Under the pieces are notes generated by a model that worked only from the letters and a program-made list of their open reading frames with translations, had not been told where the DNA came from and made no database searches. A DNA stretch of 25,904 bases, taken from positions 1 through 25,904 of IMG/VR virus record IMGVR_UViG_3300025781_000063. One strand, 5' to 3'. A program made the position numbers and the translations under genes. The DNA comes from a virus. Of this stretch, positions 1 to 7,568 are shown piece by piece. Every line of letters begins with the position of its first letter. The first letter of the stretch is position 1.

Positions 1-90
1 GGCTTAGAAAAGCCGAATCGCAAAACCCAACGCAACGAATGACGCAGTCCGTCCGGCGATTTATACGGCATTCTGGAGCGATTGTCGGCC

Positions 91-176
91 ATGGCGAAAG
101 GCGCCCAATTACTAAACCTCAAGCAATGGTCACATTTGACCACGCGAATTAAACAAAAAGTTATATCCCGTGGCTA
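91..176 (+). CDS. possible 28-residue ORF ahead of terminase
   Basis: An ATG-initiated 28-codon frame (starts MAKGAQLLNLKQ, ends KQKVISRG) whose TAA overlaps the GTG of the terminase small-subunit candidate. The frame stays open upstream to a stop at 40-42, so it could also be the tail of a gene disrupted or begun outside the window. Helical, basic composition and the overlap with the next start fit the style of this genome, but there is no Shine-Dalgarno sequence and no homology that I recognise. Two other frames are also open over parts of 1-169, so the first 169 bases are effectively unassigned. Confidence 0.2.
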
Positions 177-565
177 AACCTAAAGATGCAGAGAAAGTTA
201 AGCTGATGGAGCGAACTGGCATGACCCGCCAGGGCGTCGAGAGGCGCATCAAAGAGGGGCAAGCATCAGAGAGTTTCCAGCAATCAAGGGAGCGAAAGGA
301 GAAAGCCACGGCAGACTTGCGTGAGGAGCAAGCAGTCAAGGCTCGCCTTGAGCGTGAACTGCTGGAGGGATCGGTAATGACCAAGCAAGCGGTCAGGGAT
401 TCGACCAGAAGGATCGCGGCAATCCTGTCGGCAGAGATGAACTCATTCCGAAACAATGCTCCAGGGAAGCTGGCTGGTCTGGACGAGGTGGGGGTGCGGA
501 CGGTCTTGGATGCTGAAATGGATTCACTGATTGAGCGCATCCACCACCAGCTCAACCAAGTATGA
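170..565 (+). CDS. putative terminase small subunit (DNA packaging)
   Basis: A 131-residue protein with a GTG start (an internal ATG at 209 is the alternative). Residues about 12-28 (LMERTGMTRQGVERRIKEG) look like a helix-turn-helix. They are followed by a strongly charged helical stretch (about 30-75) with heptad-like E/K/R content, then a second helical domain. This is the Nu1-like build: N-terminal DNA binding that recognises the packaging site, and a C-terminal part that contacts the large subunit. The main support is position: the stop overlaps the terminase large-subunit start (ATGA, 4 nt), so the two are translationally coupled. A TTTGAC element lies at 135-140. Sequence identity to a named family is not obvious to me. 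Confidence 0.7.
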   Translation: MAKPKDAEKVKLMERTGMTRQGVERRIKEGQASESFQQSRERKEKATADLREEQAVKARLERELLEGSVMTKQAVRDSTRRIAAILSAEMNSFRNNAPGKLAGLDEVGVRTVLDAEMDSLIERIHHQLNQV

Positions 566-2292
566 GCGAGAATCCCGCAGCAGTAGGATTTAAGGAGGGA
601 TTGTTCCGTCGCCATGTTGGAAGCGCGTCTGATTGGCTAGAGCAGCATTTCAAGATTCCTCACTCGGCAAGAAGCACCAAGTTTGACCGCAACAATGCGC
701 CCCACCTGACCGACATCATAGAGGCCTGCTGTGATCTCCATCATCAGAAAGTGGTGGTGAGGGCTTGCACGGGGGCCGGAAAGACAACGGTCATGGAGGC
801 GGTCAGTCACTTTGCAATCGGCGTGGAGCCGGGTCCGATGCTGATCGCCGGAAGCACCGACAAGGACATCAAGGATTGGGCTGAGTCTCGATTGATCCCT
901 GAACTAAAAGAATGTGGCCCAATTGCCGCGATCATGGACGGAATGGACCGTCACGATAAGCGAAAGACCGAAATGCTTTTCCCTCACATGAGCATGTTCC
1001 TCACCGGAGCGAACATCTCCGGCCTTCAAGCCAAGTCCATGCGCTACTGCTACGGCGACGAAACATGGCTATGGGACAAGGGCATGGTCGGGGAAATGAA
1101 GGCACGGCATCATGACCGATGGAACCGCAAGACGATCCTTGTGACGCAGGGGTGGGAGACAGACAAGGAGCTGCCGCACGACATGGACAAAGAGTACGAC
1201 GACGGGGATGACCGGAGGAGGGGATTCGATTGCCCGTCATGTGGTCGGTGGCAAGTCTACAAGTGGGAGCAGATCAAGTGGGATGAGCAGAAGATTCCCG
1301 ACACCGAGACTCTGGACATGGAGGCGACCAAGCAGACGGTTCGCTATGAATGCGAGTTTGAGGACTGCGCGGCTATACATGTAGATACATCGGAAAACCG
1401 CAGGAAGCTGGCAATGGCCGGAAGTTATAGACCATTCAATCCACACCCCATGAGCAGGGTTACGAGCTTCACTTGTCCGGCCTGGGCGGTCTGGTGGATT
1501 CCTTGGGGTGATCTGGTGATGGAGTGGATTGATGCCCATGCGGCAAAGCATAAAGGGGATATTGAGCCACTGAAGAAGTTCACCATGAAACGGGCCGCAA
1601 GGGTGTGGGAGGTGACCCATACCAGGGTGACAGATGCTGACGTGACATCGATGCGGTCTGATGAGTTTGTGATGAAGGAATGCCCGATTGATCCGGCACT
1701 TGTGACGCTATGCGCGGACGTTGGAGAGAAGCGGACCCACTGGAGTGTCCAGGCATGGGCAAAGGAGGGGACTAGCTATGTGATTGACCACGGGACGGTG
1801 CTGGGTCCGGAGGATCTACTGATGCTCATCCCGACTCTCAATTACCCGATCAAAGGAACCGACCGCTTCGCGCAAGTCCAGCAGGGGCTGATCGACTCTG
1901 GTGACTTTACTGAGTTGGTCTACAACGTCTGCCTGAGATCCAATGGGACGCTATACCCAAGCAAGGGATCGGGGGCGCAGATTGGAACCTATCGGGAAAG
2001 CCGGTTGGACAACTACGGAGGCCTGCCGCTTTACCTCTACTCTGATTACCAAGCCAAATGCGCATTGTATGAGGGCAAGATCGCCAAGAAAGATGCGCCT
2101 CGCCTGTTCTTTGCTTCTGATGTTGCCGAGGAATTTCTGATCGGTCACATGGGGCAAAGGAAGATTGATTCGCAGGACAAGAAAACCAAATCATGGAAAT
2201 CGGTGGCACAGGATCACTATGGGGATTGCACCAAGCTCCACCTTGTGACCTGGTGGATATTGCGTCGGTATATTGAAGGTGCTGGGATTTGA
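562..2292 (+). CDS. terminase large subunit, GpA family
   Basis: A 576-residue ATP-driven DNA packaging motor with a headful/cos-cutting nuclease domain, acting at the procapsid portal. N-terminal ATPase: Walker A at residues about 67-76 (RACTGAGKTT) and Walker B at 162-167 (YCYGDE, with the catalytic Glu). A zinc-ribbon-like insert has CPSC at 224-227 and CEFEDC at 264-269, typical of GpA-type terminases. The C-terminal nuclease domain shows acidic residues in LCADVG (D386) and LIDSGDF (D445), then the PSKGSG motif near 467. Length is close to lambda gpA (about 640) and slightly shorter. It overlaps the small-subunit gene by 4 nt and starts the packaging/head operon. GpA-type enzymes usually cut at cos-like sites, which is inference here because no cos site was identified. 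Confidence 0.95.
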   Translation: MSENPAAVGFKEGLFRRHVGSASDWLEQHFKIPHSARSTKFDRNNAPHLTDIIEACCDLHHQKVVVRACTGAGKTTVMEAVSHFAIGVEPGPMLIAGSTDKDIKDWAESRLIPELKECGPIAAIMDGMDRHDKRKTEMLFPHMSMFLTGANISGLQAKSMRYCYGDETWLWDKGMVGEMKARHHDRWNRKTILVTQGWETDKELPHDMDKEYDDGDDRRRGFDCPSCGRWQVYKWEQIKWDEQKIPDTETLDMEATKQTVRYECEFEDCAAIHVDTSENRRKLAMAGSYRPFNPHPMSRVTSFTCPAWAVWWIPWGDLVMEWIDAHAAKHKGDIEPLKKFTMKRAARVWEVTHTRVTDADVTSMRSDEFVMKECPIDPALVTLCADVGEKRTHWSVQAWAKEGTSYVIDHGTVLGPEDLLMLIPTLNYPIKGTDRFAQVQQGLIDSGDFTELVYNVCLRSNGTLYPSKGSGAQIGTYRESRLDNYGGLPLYLYSDYQAKCALYEGKIAKKDAPRLFFASDVAEEFLIGHMGQRKIDSQDKKTKSWKSVAQDHYGDCTKLHLVTWWILRRYIEGAGI

Positions 2293-2308
2293 CTTTTAAG
2301 AATACGTC

Positions 2309-2623
2309 ATGGCATCGCCTACTCCAGATCATCACAAAATATCCGGCATTAAGGCCTACTTGCGCTATAAGAGCCTTGCAGAACTGCAAGCCTTAGCGGA
2401 CGCCATTTTTTCTGCGGCTACTGAGGAAGTGACCATTACTGGCAGCAGCGCCGATGGTGGGTCTGCCAATGGCGAGGTGACATTCCCCAAGTGGCTCTAC
2501 CTTGATGCGGTCATGGCAGTCCGCGCCGAGAAGGGAGACCTCCCGACCAATGCCGACGGTACGATTGTCAGCCGCCAGCTTGGAACCCGTCCCGACTACA
2601 GCAGGACTTGGGCGGTCACCTAG
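2309..2623 (+). CDS. gpW-like head-tail joining protein candidate
   Basis: A 104-residue small protein between the terminase and portal genes, the slot occupied by gpW in lambda-type phages. It shows a helix (about 12-36, KAYLRYKSLAELQALADAIF), a beta-prone Thr/Ser/Gly stretch (37-62) and a second helix with LYLDAVMAVRAEKG (about 66-80). This is compatible with the small alpha+beta gpW fold, but the sequence is not diagnostic. In lambda, gpW binds beneath the portal and stabilises packaged DNA before the tail docks. No Shine-Dalgarno is visible. TTGAC sits 15 nt before the ATG, a context shared by several genes in this genome. Confidence 0.6.
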   Translation: MASPTPDHHKISGIKAYLRYKSLAELQALADAIFSAATEEVTITGSSADGGSANGEVTFPKWLYLDAVMAVRAEKGDLPTNADGTIVSRQLGTRPDYSRTWAVT

Positions 2624-2641
2624 TTTGATTTTTATGAAAAC

Positions 2642-2735
2642 CCGCTAAAACCACCGCTGGGATCCGAGGACTGTTGCGCTAGGGCAGGAAACCGGAGGTG
2701 CAAGGATCGAGTAGGTAATCCCAGCGGAATAGCGG
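2642..2735 (+). ncRNA. candidate structured RNA between gpW-like gene and portal
   Basis: The 153-nt gap before the portal gene contains nested complementarity. An outer 6-bp stem pairs 2642-2647 with 2730-2735 (CCGCTA/TAGCGG). A perfect 10-bp stem pairs 2654-2663 (CCGCTGGGAT) with 2718-2727 (ATCCCAGCGG). An inner 6-bp stem with one G:U pairs 2674-2679 (TTGCGC) with 2698-2703 (GTGCAA). There is no U-tract and no good ORF. The element is bracketed by copies of AGTTTGATTTT at 2622-2632 and 2737-2747. I do not recognise it as a known riboswitch or ribozyme. It could be a portal-level translation control element, a processing site or a packaging-related structure. Confidence 0.5.
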
Positions 2736-2776
2736 CCAGTTTGATTTTATTTGATTTTTGACAGAGGCGGTTTGCT

Positions 2777-4273
2777 ATGAGCGAACCGAAATCAAAGCGC
2801 GGTGGGGCAAGGGCAGGGGCCGGACGCCCCAAGAAAACCGATCTGGCGGCATACGAGGCAAGCTATCGGTACAACCCACAACGGATGTGGGTTTATTCCC
2901 CAACGCTTGACGCAAAGAAGGAACTCACGGGCGGTTCGCGTCAGGAACTCATTAAGAAAGCGCAGTGGTTATACAACAACAGCGGCCTTGCCGGAGGCGC
3001 GGTTGATAAGATTGCACGCCTTGTCGGTCCTCTCCAACCGCAGGCGCGGACGATGGATGAGAATTGGAACCGCATGGCAGAGAAAGCATTCAACGATGCC
3101 TGCCGCAATGCCGCCTTTGGCGTGGATGTTTCCGGCATGGTCAACTTTGACCAAGCAGTCCCGCTCCTAGTTCGCCAGATGGCGATTGCCGGAGATGTGT
3201 TTTGGCAGCGCATGACCAGCAAGTCTGGCCGCGCCATGTTCCGACTTATCCCTGGAGAGAACGTCGGATCACCAGTTGGCAATGAGGAGGAAGGATGGAA
3301 CGACGGTGTGAAGGTTGATTCCAAGACGGGACGCCCGATCCGTTTCCGTGTTTTGAAGTCTCCAGCATCTCAGGAATACACCGATATTTCTGCCGATGAC
3401 ATTGCCCAGGTGCGCCGCGCCTATCGCATCGGCTACACCCGCGCACCATCATGGTTGGCTAGGGCTGCCAATACGCTTCAAGACATTGCCGAGTATCTGG
3501 CCTTTGAAAAGCAGTCGGCAAAAATCGGTGCATCAATGGCGGTAGTTTTGACCTCTCCAGAGGCCGGACAAATAGGGCTTGGGTCATCGTTGGTAAAAGG
3601 CAACAGCAGCTCAAGCCAACAACCAATGACCGTGGATGCGTTGACCAATGGATCAATTATTCCGCAACTGAAGCCCGGAGAGCGTTTGGAGAGCTTGGCC
3701 AATCAACATCCCGCCGGAAACATGAAGGAGTTCCTTGGGACTCTGAAGGAGGAGATTGCGGTTGGCCTTGGATTCTCTAGCCAATTCCTTTTTGACTCCA
3801 CCGAGGCCGGAGGGGCCAACCAGCGGTGGATTCTTGAAGAGGCGGCATCGGCGATTGATGAGATACGAGACATCATCGTTCAGAACTTTGCAGCACCATT
3901 CTGGAGGTTTTGGATCTGGCAGGAAATCCAAGCAGGCCGCCTGCCAATGCCAAATGACGGATCTGATTGGTGGCGCATGGAGACCGTTGGTCCCGCTAGG
4001 TTGTCGGTGGATTTTGGCAGAGATGGTCGCCTCATGAGCGATCTCCTGCTCCGTGGACAGATCTCCCCGCAACGCTACTACGCTTTGCAGGGTCTGGACG
4101 CTGATACCCAAGATGCAGATATTATTAGGTTCGCAGCGCGGAGAAAAAAGTTGGTTCAAGAAATCGCCAAGGAAGAGGGGGTTGATTTGTCAGTGTTAGA
4201 AGTTTTCCCTCCAGCACCAGGTTCACCAGTAGTTGCCGCGCAAGGTGATTTGACACCCGCCGAAAACCCGTAA
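2777..4273 (+). CDS. portal protein, lambda gpB-type
   Basis: A 498-residue protein forming the dodecameric ring at the unique capsid vertex through which DNA enters and leaves. The N-terminus carries a Gly/Arg/Lys-rich segment (KRGGARAGAGRPKK, about 7-20), possibly nucleic-acid binding. The body has features of lambda-family portals: LYNNSGLAGGAVDKIARLVG near 65-84, the QMAIAGDVFWQRM block near 134-146, RLIPGENV near 157-164, and the GLGFSSQFLFDS segment near 331-342. The C-terminal tail is Pro/Ala-rich. Length is close to lambda gpB (533). A GAGG 9 nt before the ATG could act as a weak Shine-Dalgarno, and TTGACA lies at 2758-2763. The stop overlaps the next start (TAATG). Confidence 0.93.
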   Translation: MSEPKSKRGGARAGAGRPKKTDLAAYEASYRYNPQRMWVYSPTLDAKKELTGGSRQELIKKAQWLYNNSGLAGGAVDKIARLVGPLQPQARTMDENWNRMAEKAFNDACRNAAFGVDVSGMVNFDQAVPLLVRQMAIAGDVFWQRMTSKSGRAMFRLIPGENVGSPVGNEEEGWNDGVKVDSKTGRPIRFRVLKSPASQEYTDISADDIAQVRRAYRIGYTRAPSWLARAANTLQDIAEYLAFEKQSAKIGASMAVVLTSPEAGQIGLGSSLVKGNSSSSQQPMTVDALTNGSIIPQLKPGERLESLANQHPAGNMKEFLGTLKEEIAVGLGFSSQFLFDSTEAGGANQRWILEEAASAIDEIRDIIVQNFAAPFWRFWIWQEIQAGRLPMPNDGSDWWRMETVGPARLSVDFGRDGRLMSDLLLRGQISPQRYYALQGLDADTQDADIIRFAARRKKLVQEIAKEEGVDLSVLEVFPPAPGSPVVAAQGDLTPAENP

Positions 4274-5382
4274 TGTCTATGCTTTCGCTTTTCGCCGCAG
4301 CTACCGATGGTCGCGTTGATGCCGAAAATGGCGTCTTGCGCGGAGTCCGTGTGATCAGCAAGGGAGAAGCAAAGGGGCATAGCTACCTTGGTGAACCCAT
4401 CATTATTGATGACATCACTTTGGATGAGGTTGTTGAGGCATCCGCTTCTTTCCCCGATGGCGTCCCAGTCAAGTTGGCGCATGGCACTGACATCGAGGAG
4501 CTAGTGGGAGCAATCAAGGGCTTCGTGCGCGATGTGGATTGCGTCCGTGGCGATCTCTACCTCCTCAAGAGCCATGAAAACTACGCCACCATCATTGAGA
4601 TGGCGCAAACCATGCCTTCCAATTTCGGTGTTTCCATTTCCTTCATGAACGCTCCGGAACCCATCAAGGGAATGGACATGGAGCCGGATGGCGATGAGGA
4701 CGATGAGGACGGCACTTTGGCTCAACTAGTAGGCGATGACATCGTGGCCTATGCCGCCCGAGTTTGTGAGCTTTACTCCGCTGATCTGGTTCAGGCCCCC
4801 GCTTGCAACCCTTCACTTTTTTCCAATCCCATGAGCGATACATCCGCCACACCTGAAGTCCTCCCCGAGGCTCCCGTCGAGGAAGTCAAGGTGGAGGAGA
4901 CCGCCCCTACCGAGGTTCCTGCCGAGGAGGTTGTTGAAGCACCCGTTGAAGTTCCCGCCGAGGAGGTCAAGTCCGAGGAAGTGAAGCCAGAGGAACCCGC
5001 CGTTGAAGCTGAAGAGGTTCCTGCTCCGGCAGAACTCTCCCGCGTCATGGATGCCGTCAAAACCGATTTTGAGGCGACCAAGACCGAGCTTTCCCGTGTG
5101 ACCACGGAACTTGCCGCAGTCCGCTCCGAACTGACCGCCGCCCAGGAGAACCTTGCCATCAAGGACGCTCAACTCGTTGAGCTTAATATGCTCCACCGCA
5201 GCGTCCTTTCCGTCATGGGCCTCGGCGCTTCCATTGAGATCCCTGAAATTTCTGAAGAGGCTCCAGAGCAGTCTTTGATTGAACGCTACGAATCCATGCC
5301 TGCCGGCCCCCAGCGTCTTGAATTTTTCCAAACCCACCGACGTGCGCTTGAAAAAGCCATTGCGGCACGTCTTGGAAACTAA
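4273..5382 (+). CDS. prohead protease fused to scaffold
   Basis: A 369-residue head-maturation polyprotein. Residues about 12-125 look like a phage prohead serine protease of the HK97 gp4/Mu-like class: KLAHGTDIEELVG contains the candidate catalytic His70, and NFGVSISF contains the candidate catalytic Ser121 (or Ser123). Residues about 190-255 are Glu/Pro/Val repeats (EVPAEEV, VEVPAEEVK and similar), disordered and acidic. Residues about 255-310 form a coiled coil (TELSRVTTELAAVRSELTAA), followed by a short basic C-terminal helix (THRRALEKAIAARL) of the type scaffolds use to bind coat protein. It directly precedes the coat gene, as expected for scaffold-protease fusions. The N-terminal family assignment rests on motif pattern only. 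Confidence 0.85.
   Translation: MSMLSLFAAATDGRVDAENGVLRGVRVISKGEAKGHSYLGEPIIIDDITLDEVVEASASFPDGVPVKLAHGTDIEELVGAIKGFVRDVDCVRGDLYLLKSHENYATIIEMAQTMPSNFGVSISFMNAPEPIKGMDMEPDGDEDDEDGTLAQLVGDDIVAYAARVCELYSADLVQAPACNPSLFSNPMSDTSATPEVLPEAPVEEVKVEETAPTEVPAEEVVEAPVEVPAEEVKSEEVKPEEPAVEAEEVPAPAELSRVMDAVKTDFEATKTELSRVTTELAAVRSELTAAQENLAIKDAQLVELNMLHRSVLSVMGLGASIEIPEISEEAPEQSLIERYESMPAGPQRLEFFQTHRRALEKAIAARLGN
4831..5382 (+). CDS. possible nested scaffold from internal ATG
   Basis: An in-frame ATG at residue 187 of the protease-scaffold gene (NPMSDT) falls exactly at the boundary between the protease domain and the acidic/coiled-coil scaffold. Starting here would give a free 183-residue scaffold in excess over protease, the arrangement known from lambda C/Nu3. 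There is no clear Shine-Dalgarno upstream (ACTTTTTTCCAATCCC), so independent initiation is inferred only from the domain boundary. Confidence 0.35.
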   Translation: MSDTSATPEVLPEAPVEEVKVEETAPTEVPAEEVVEAPVEVPAEEVKSEEVKPEEPAVEAEEVPAPAELSRVMDAVKTDFEATKTELSRVTTELAAVRSELTAAQENLAIKDAQLVELNMLHRSVLSVMGLGASIEIPEISEEAPEQSLIERYESMPAGPQRLEFFQTHRRALEKAIAARLGN

Positions 5383-5411
5383 CCCAACCCTAACCCAACA
5401 CACACACCACT

Positions 5412-6314
5412 ATGGCTAATACATTTAGCTCCTCACTGGTGACGGATACGGCCACTAAGGCTGCTATTACCGTCCTCCAGAGCAAGTTGGCCCCGATCAA
5501 GAATTTCTCCACTGATTTCTCTTCGGATGTCGTCAACCCCCTACGCAAGCTCCAGGTTGGAGTTGCCACTTCGGCTGCTGCCGCTGTGACTTCCCCGACC
5601 AGCTTTGAGTCACAGGGAACCACCCTGACCAACACCGCTGTCACCATGACGCACTACTCGGCCCAGTTCGGTCTGAGCAGCGCACAGCTTAACCAAGGTT
5701 TCACCCTTGAGCGCATCATGGCTGTCAACCTTCGTTCCCTCGCCAACGCCCTTGTTGATGCGGCCCTTAGCCCCATCAACACCACGACCTATGGCGCGGC
5801 TGCTTATAGCTCCGCGATCACCACGGCCACCGGCGGCGTTCTCGGTAACGACCTCATCACCAAGGGGCTTCCCGCTCTCTGGTCGGCACTCAAGGACGGC
5901 ACTAGCCGCAACCTTGTTCTGGATGGCAGCTACTACAGCTACCTCCTGCCTCAGAGTGGCTTCAGCCTCAAGCCCGGTGATGGAGCTTACGGATTTGATT
6001 CCGTGAACTTCAACAACCGTTGGAACGGTGTCACCGGCGGATCCGATGTCCAGCTGAACGGAACCACCAAGACCATCAAGGGCTTTGTGGCTTCGCCCGA
6101 GGCTCTGGCAGTCGCTTCTGCGCTTCCGTACATCGACCCTGCTGTTGCTGGTTTGCTCCAGATGAGCGAGACCATTGAGATCCCCGATCTCGGTCTGGCC
6201 GTTCAGTTCAACGTGCACGGTTCCTTGGCCAGCCGCAGCCTTCAGGCGTCCTTTGACGTTGTGTTCGGAGCCGCTGCCGCTGACGGCTCGGCACTCAAGA
6301 TCATCAACGCCTAA
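5412..6314 (+). CDS. major capsid protein
   Basis: A 300-residue coat subunit. It follows the scaffold gene directly and has capsid-like composition: small, Ala/Ser/Thr/Asn-rich, no Cys, few charges, with long beta-prone segments. Blocks such as TMTHYSAQFGLSSAQLNQGF (about 78-97), the spine-helix-like RIMAVNLRSLANALVDAAL (about 101-119) and KTIKGFVASPEALAVASALP (about 220-239) are typical of HK97-fold coat proteins, where a long helix is followed by a late C-terminal domain. The 29-nt leader after the scaffold stop is almost purely C/A with runs of CCCAA, unstructured and without a Shine-Dalgarno sequence, which is notable for what should be the most strongly translated gene. A hairpin terminator-like element follows. 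Confidence 0.9.
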   Translation: MANTFSSSLVTDTATKAAITVLQSKLAPIKNFSTDFSSDVVNPLRKLQVGVATSAAAAVTSPTSFESQGTTLTNTAVTMTHYSAQFGLSSAQLNQGFTLERIMAVNLRSLANALVDAALSPINTTTYGAAAYSSAITTATGGVLGNDLITKGLPALWSALKDGTSRNLVLDGSYYSYLLPQSGFSLKPGDGAYGFDSVNFNNRWNGVTGGSDVQLNGTTKTIKGFVASPEALAVASALPYIDPAVAGLLQMSETIEIPDLGLAVQFNVHGSLASRSLQASFDVVFGAAAADGSALKIINA

Positions 6315-6335
6315 TCCTTCTAGGATTTCATCGCA

Positions 6336-6363
6336 AAGGGTCACCCCGCAAGGGGTGGCCCTT
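6336..6363 (+). terminator. terminator-like hairpin after the capsid gene
   Basis: A 12-bp stem (AAGGGTCACCCC with GGGGTGGCCCTT, one G:U) is closed by a GCAA tetraloop, 21 nt after the capsid stop. It is followed by CTTGCGTTT, only a weak U-tract, so it could be a partial terminator or an mRNA 3'-end stabiliser that raises capsid over downstream connector expression. Confidence 0.7.
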
Positions 6364-6389
6364 CTTGCGTTTGACTCGGTTTCTTCATC

Positions 6390-6716
6390 GTGAACCGCAC
6401 CGCCATCGCCGCCTTTCGCACCCGTGCGGCCAAGGAAATCGCCGACACGCTTGGCACACTGATCCAGCTCGGCACCGGCACGGCCTTCTATGCCCACGTG
6501 TCCACGCCGCAGCCGAACATGAGCCTAGAAACGGGAGGCTTTAATACCGACAAGGCGATCCGTGTGCGCTGGCCACAGACCCGCGCGGCCCGTCCGGCGG
6601 TCGGCACTTTGCTGAAACTCGTCCAGGATAACGTGACCTTCCGAGTCGAGACATCCACAAGCCTGCCGGGATCGCCGCTTTCTGCCGAGGTGCTGGTTAC
6701 TGCCGTTCGCGAATAA
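6390..6716 (+). CDS. putative head-tail connector / head-closure protein
   Basis: A 108-residue protein with a GTG start 14 nt after a TTGAC element and 26 nt after the capsid hairpin. It has an N-terminal basic helix (TAIAAFRTRAAKEIADTLG), then beta-rich sequence ending in a FRVETSTSLPG block and a final strand (SAEVLVTAVRE). Small beta-rich proteins at this position, after the coat and before the tail terminator, are usually head completion or head-tail joining proteins. The assignment is positional. The stop overlaps the next ATG (TAATG), so the pair is translationally coupled. Confidence 0.6.
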   Translation: MNRTAIAAFRTRAAKEIADTLGTLIQLGTGTAFYAHVSTPQPNMSLETGGFNTDKAIRVRWPQTRAARPAVGTLLKLVQDNVTFRVETSTSLPGSPLSAEVLVTAVRE

Positions 6717-7120
6717 TGAATCCTCTTTCCGTAGAATCCGCGATCAAGACGGCTTTTGCCGCCTCGGCTTTCCCGACTACGACTATCTACACCGGGACTG
6801 ACTATGAGGAGATGACGCCCGAGTCATTGAATCTCATCGTCTCGGTCGCGCAGCTCGATCACGTCGTGGGTGACACCTACAAGGCGCAGACCACGATTCG
6901 CATCGTCTCTCCGGCCCTGCTCGGTGCTGATGCAAAAGCTGAGATGGTCACCACGATCAATAGCGTCAGGAGTGCGCTTGCCAATACCTACCTTGCCGCG
7001 AACTGGCCTAGCACCGGCGCTCCGACCTACGGAGGAGTTTGGGTGAGCGCAACAAAGATGAGCCAGGACAACCACGCATGGGTAGCCGAGGTGGATGCCG
7101 TCATCGGCGTCTCGGTTTGA
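6716..7120 (+). CDS. putative tail terminator / tail completion protein
   Basis: A 134-residue alpha/beta protein. It has an N-terminal helix (VESAIKTAFAASAF), strand blocks (LNLIVSVAQLDHVVG and KAQTTIRIVSPALLG), a helix (AEMVTTINSVRSALANTYL) and a C-terminal strand pair (AWVAEVDAVIGVSV). This order and size match lambda gpU-like or minor tail terminator proteins that cap the tail tube next to the head. The gene is directly coupled to the preceding connector gene and followed by tail-tube candidates. Fold class is inferred from the pattern, with no diagnostic motif. Confidence 0.6.
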   Translation: MNPLSVESAIKTAFAASAFPTTTIYTGTDYEEMTPESLNLIVSVAQLDHVVGDTYKAQTTIRIVSPALLGADAKAEMVTTINSVRSALANTYLAANWPSTGAPTYGGVWVSATKMSQDNHAWVAEVDAVIGVSV

Positions 7121-7135
7121 CATCCAGAAAAGCGT

Positions 7136-7231
7136 ATGGCCGACGAGATCAAACCCAACCCTCTCATCCTTGAAAAGGATGTTGCCGCTCCGGCTCCCGC
7201 CCCTGCTCCCGAACCCAAGCCCTCCAAGTAA
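7136..7231 (+). CDS. 31-residue Pro/Ala-rich ORF
   Basis: Starts MADEIKPNPLILEKDVAAP and ends in alternating Ala-Pro and Pro-Lys residues. It fills the gap between the tail terminator gene and the next tail gene with 1 nt to spare before the following ATG. A TTGAC element 14 nt before its ATG matches the start context of other genes here, which is the best argument that it is translated. No homologue is recognised. It could be a short linker peptide or leader used to couple translation into the tail genes. Confidence 0.5.
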   Translation: MADEIKPNPLILEKDVAAPAPAPAPEPKPSK

Positions 7232-7232
7232 T

Positions 7233-7547
7233 ATGCCTGCAATCGGAATTTCCTCACTCGGATCACTTGTTACCGCCCCGACGGGATGTGTCATCAATGA
7301 GGTAACGCAAGACCAGAGCAAAGAGGTCAAGACCATCAAGAACTCGTCTGGCGTCACCGTGCAAGCCGGATTAGTTCCCATGACTGAAACCAAGATCTCG
7401 GTGAAGGGTAAGGGCAACGCAGCCCTCTCCACGGTTGCGGCCACCTCAAGCGTCGCCTCCGGAACCGTTGTGGTTACCGAGATCAGCGTGGACGAATCCA
7501 ATGAGGACTACCCCGACTTCAGCATTACTGCGCTCAAGTGGAGCTAA
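7233..7547 (+). CDS. tail protein, paralogue A (tail-tube candidate)
   Basis: A 104-residue beta-rich protein starting MPAIGISSLGSLV. I take the ATG at 7233, not the open frame that extends upstream through the preceding gene. It aligns by eye with the next gene: GIGISS-type start, K-V-K-T-I-K-N-S-SG against K-V-L-K-D-Y-SG, and C-terminal VASGTVVVTEISVDESNEDY against TISGGVIIIDSFSKTEKADD, ending KW near the C-terminus. Two tandem copies of a small beta protein between tail terminator and tail chaperone are best explained as tail-tube or tail-decoration proteins. There is 1 nt between the upstream stop and this ATG. Confidence 0.6.
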   Translation: MPAIGISSLGSLVTAPTGCVINEVTQDQSKEVKTIKNSSGVTVQAGLVPMTETKISVKGKGNAALSTVAATSSVASGTVVVTEISVDESNEDYPDFSITALKWS

Positions 7548-7568
7548 TCCCCTAACTGACCTACCGCC

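Noticed and set aside
4813-5403. Minus-strand frame opposite the scaffold repeats
   Set aside because: It arises from the repetitive Glu/Pro/Val coding strand; its Gly/Phe/Asn-rich sequence is an artefact of that codon pattern.
5610-6497. A long minus-strand frame opposite the capsid gene (295 residues)
   Set aside because: It is the complement of a strongly capsid-like frame, has low-complexity Gly/Val-rich shadow composition, and no coupled neighbours.
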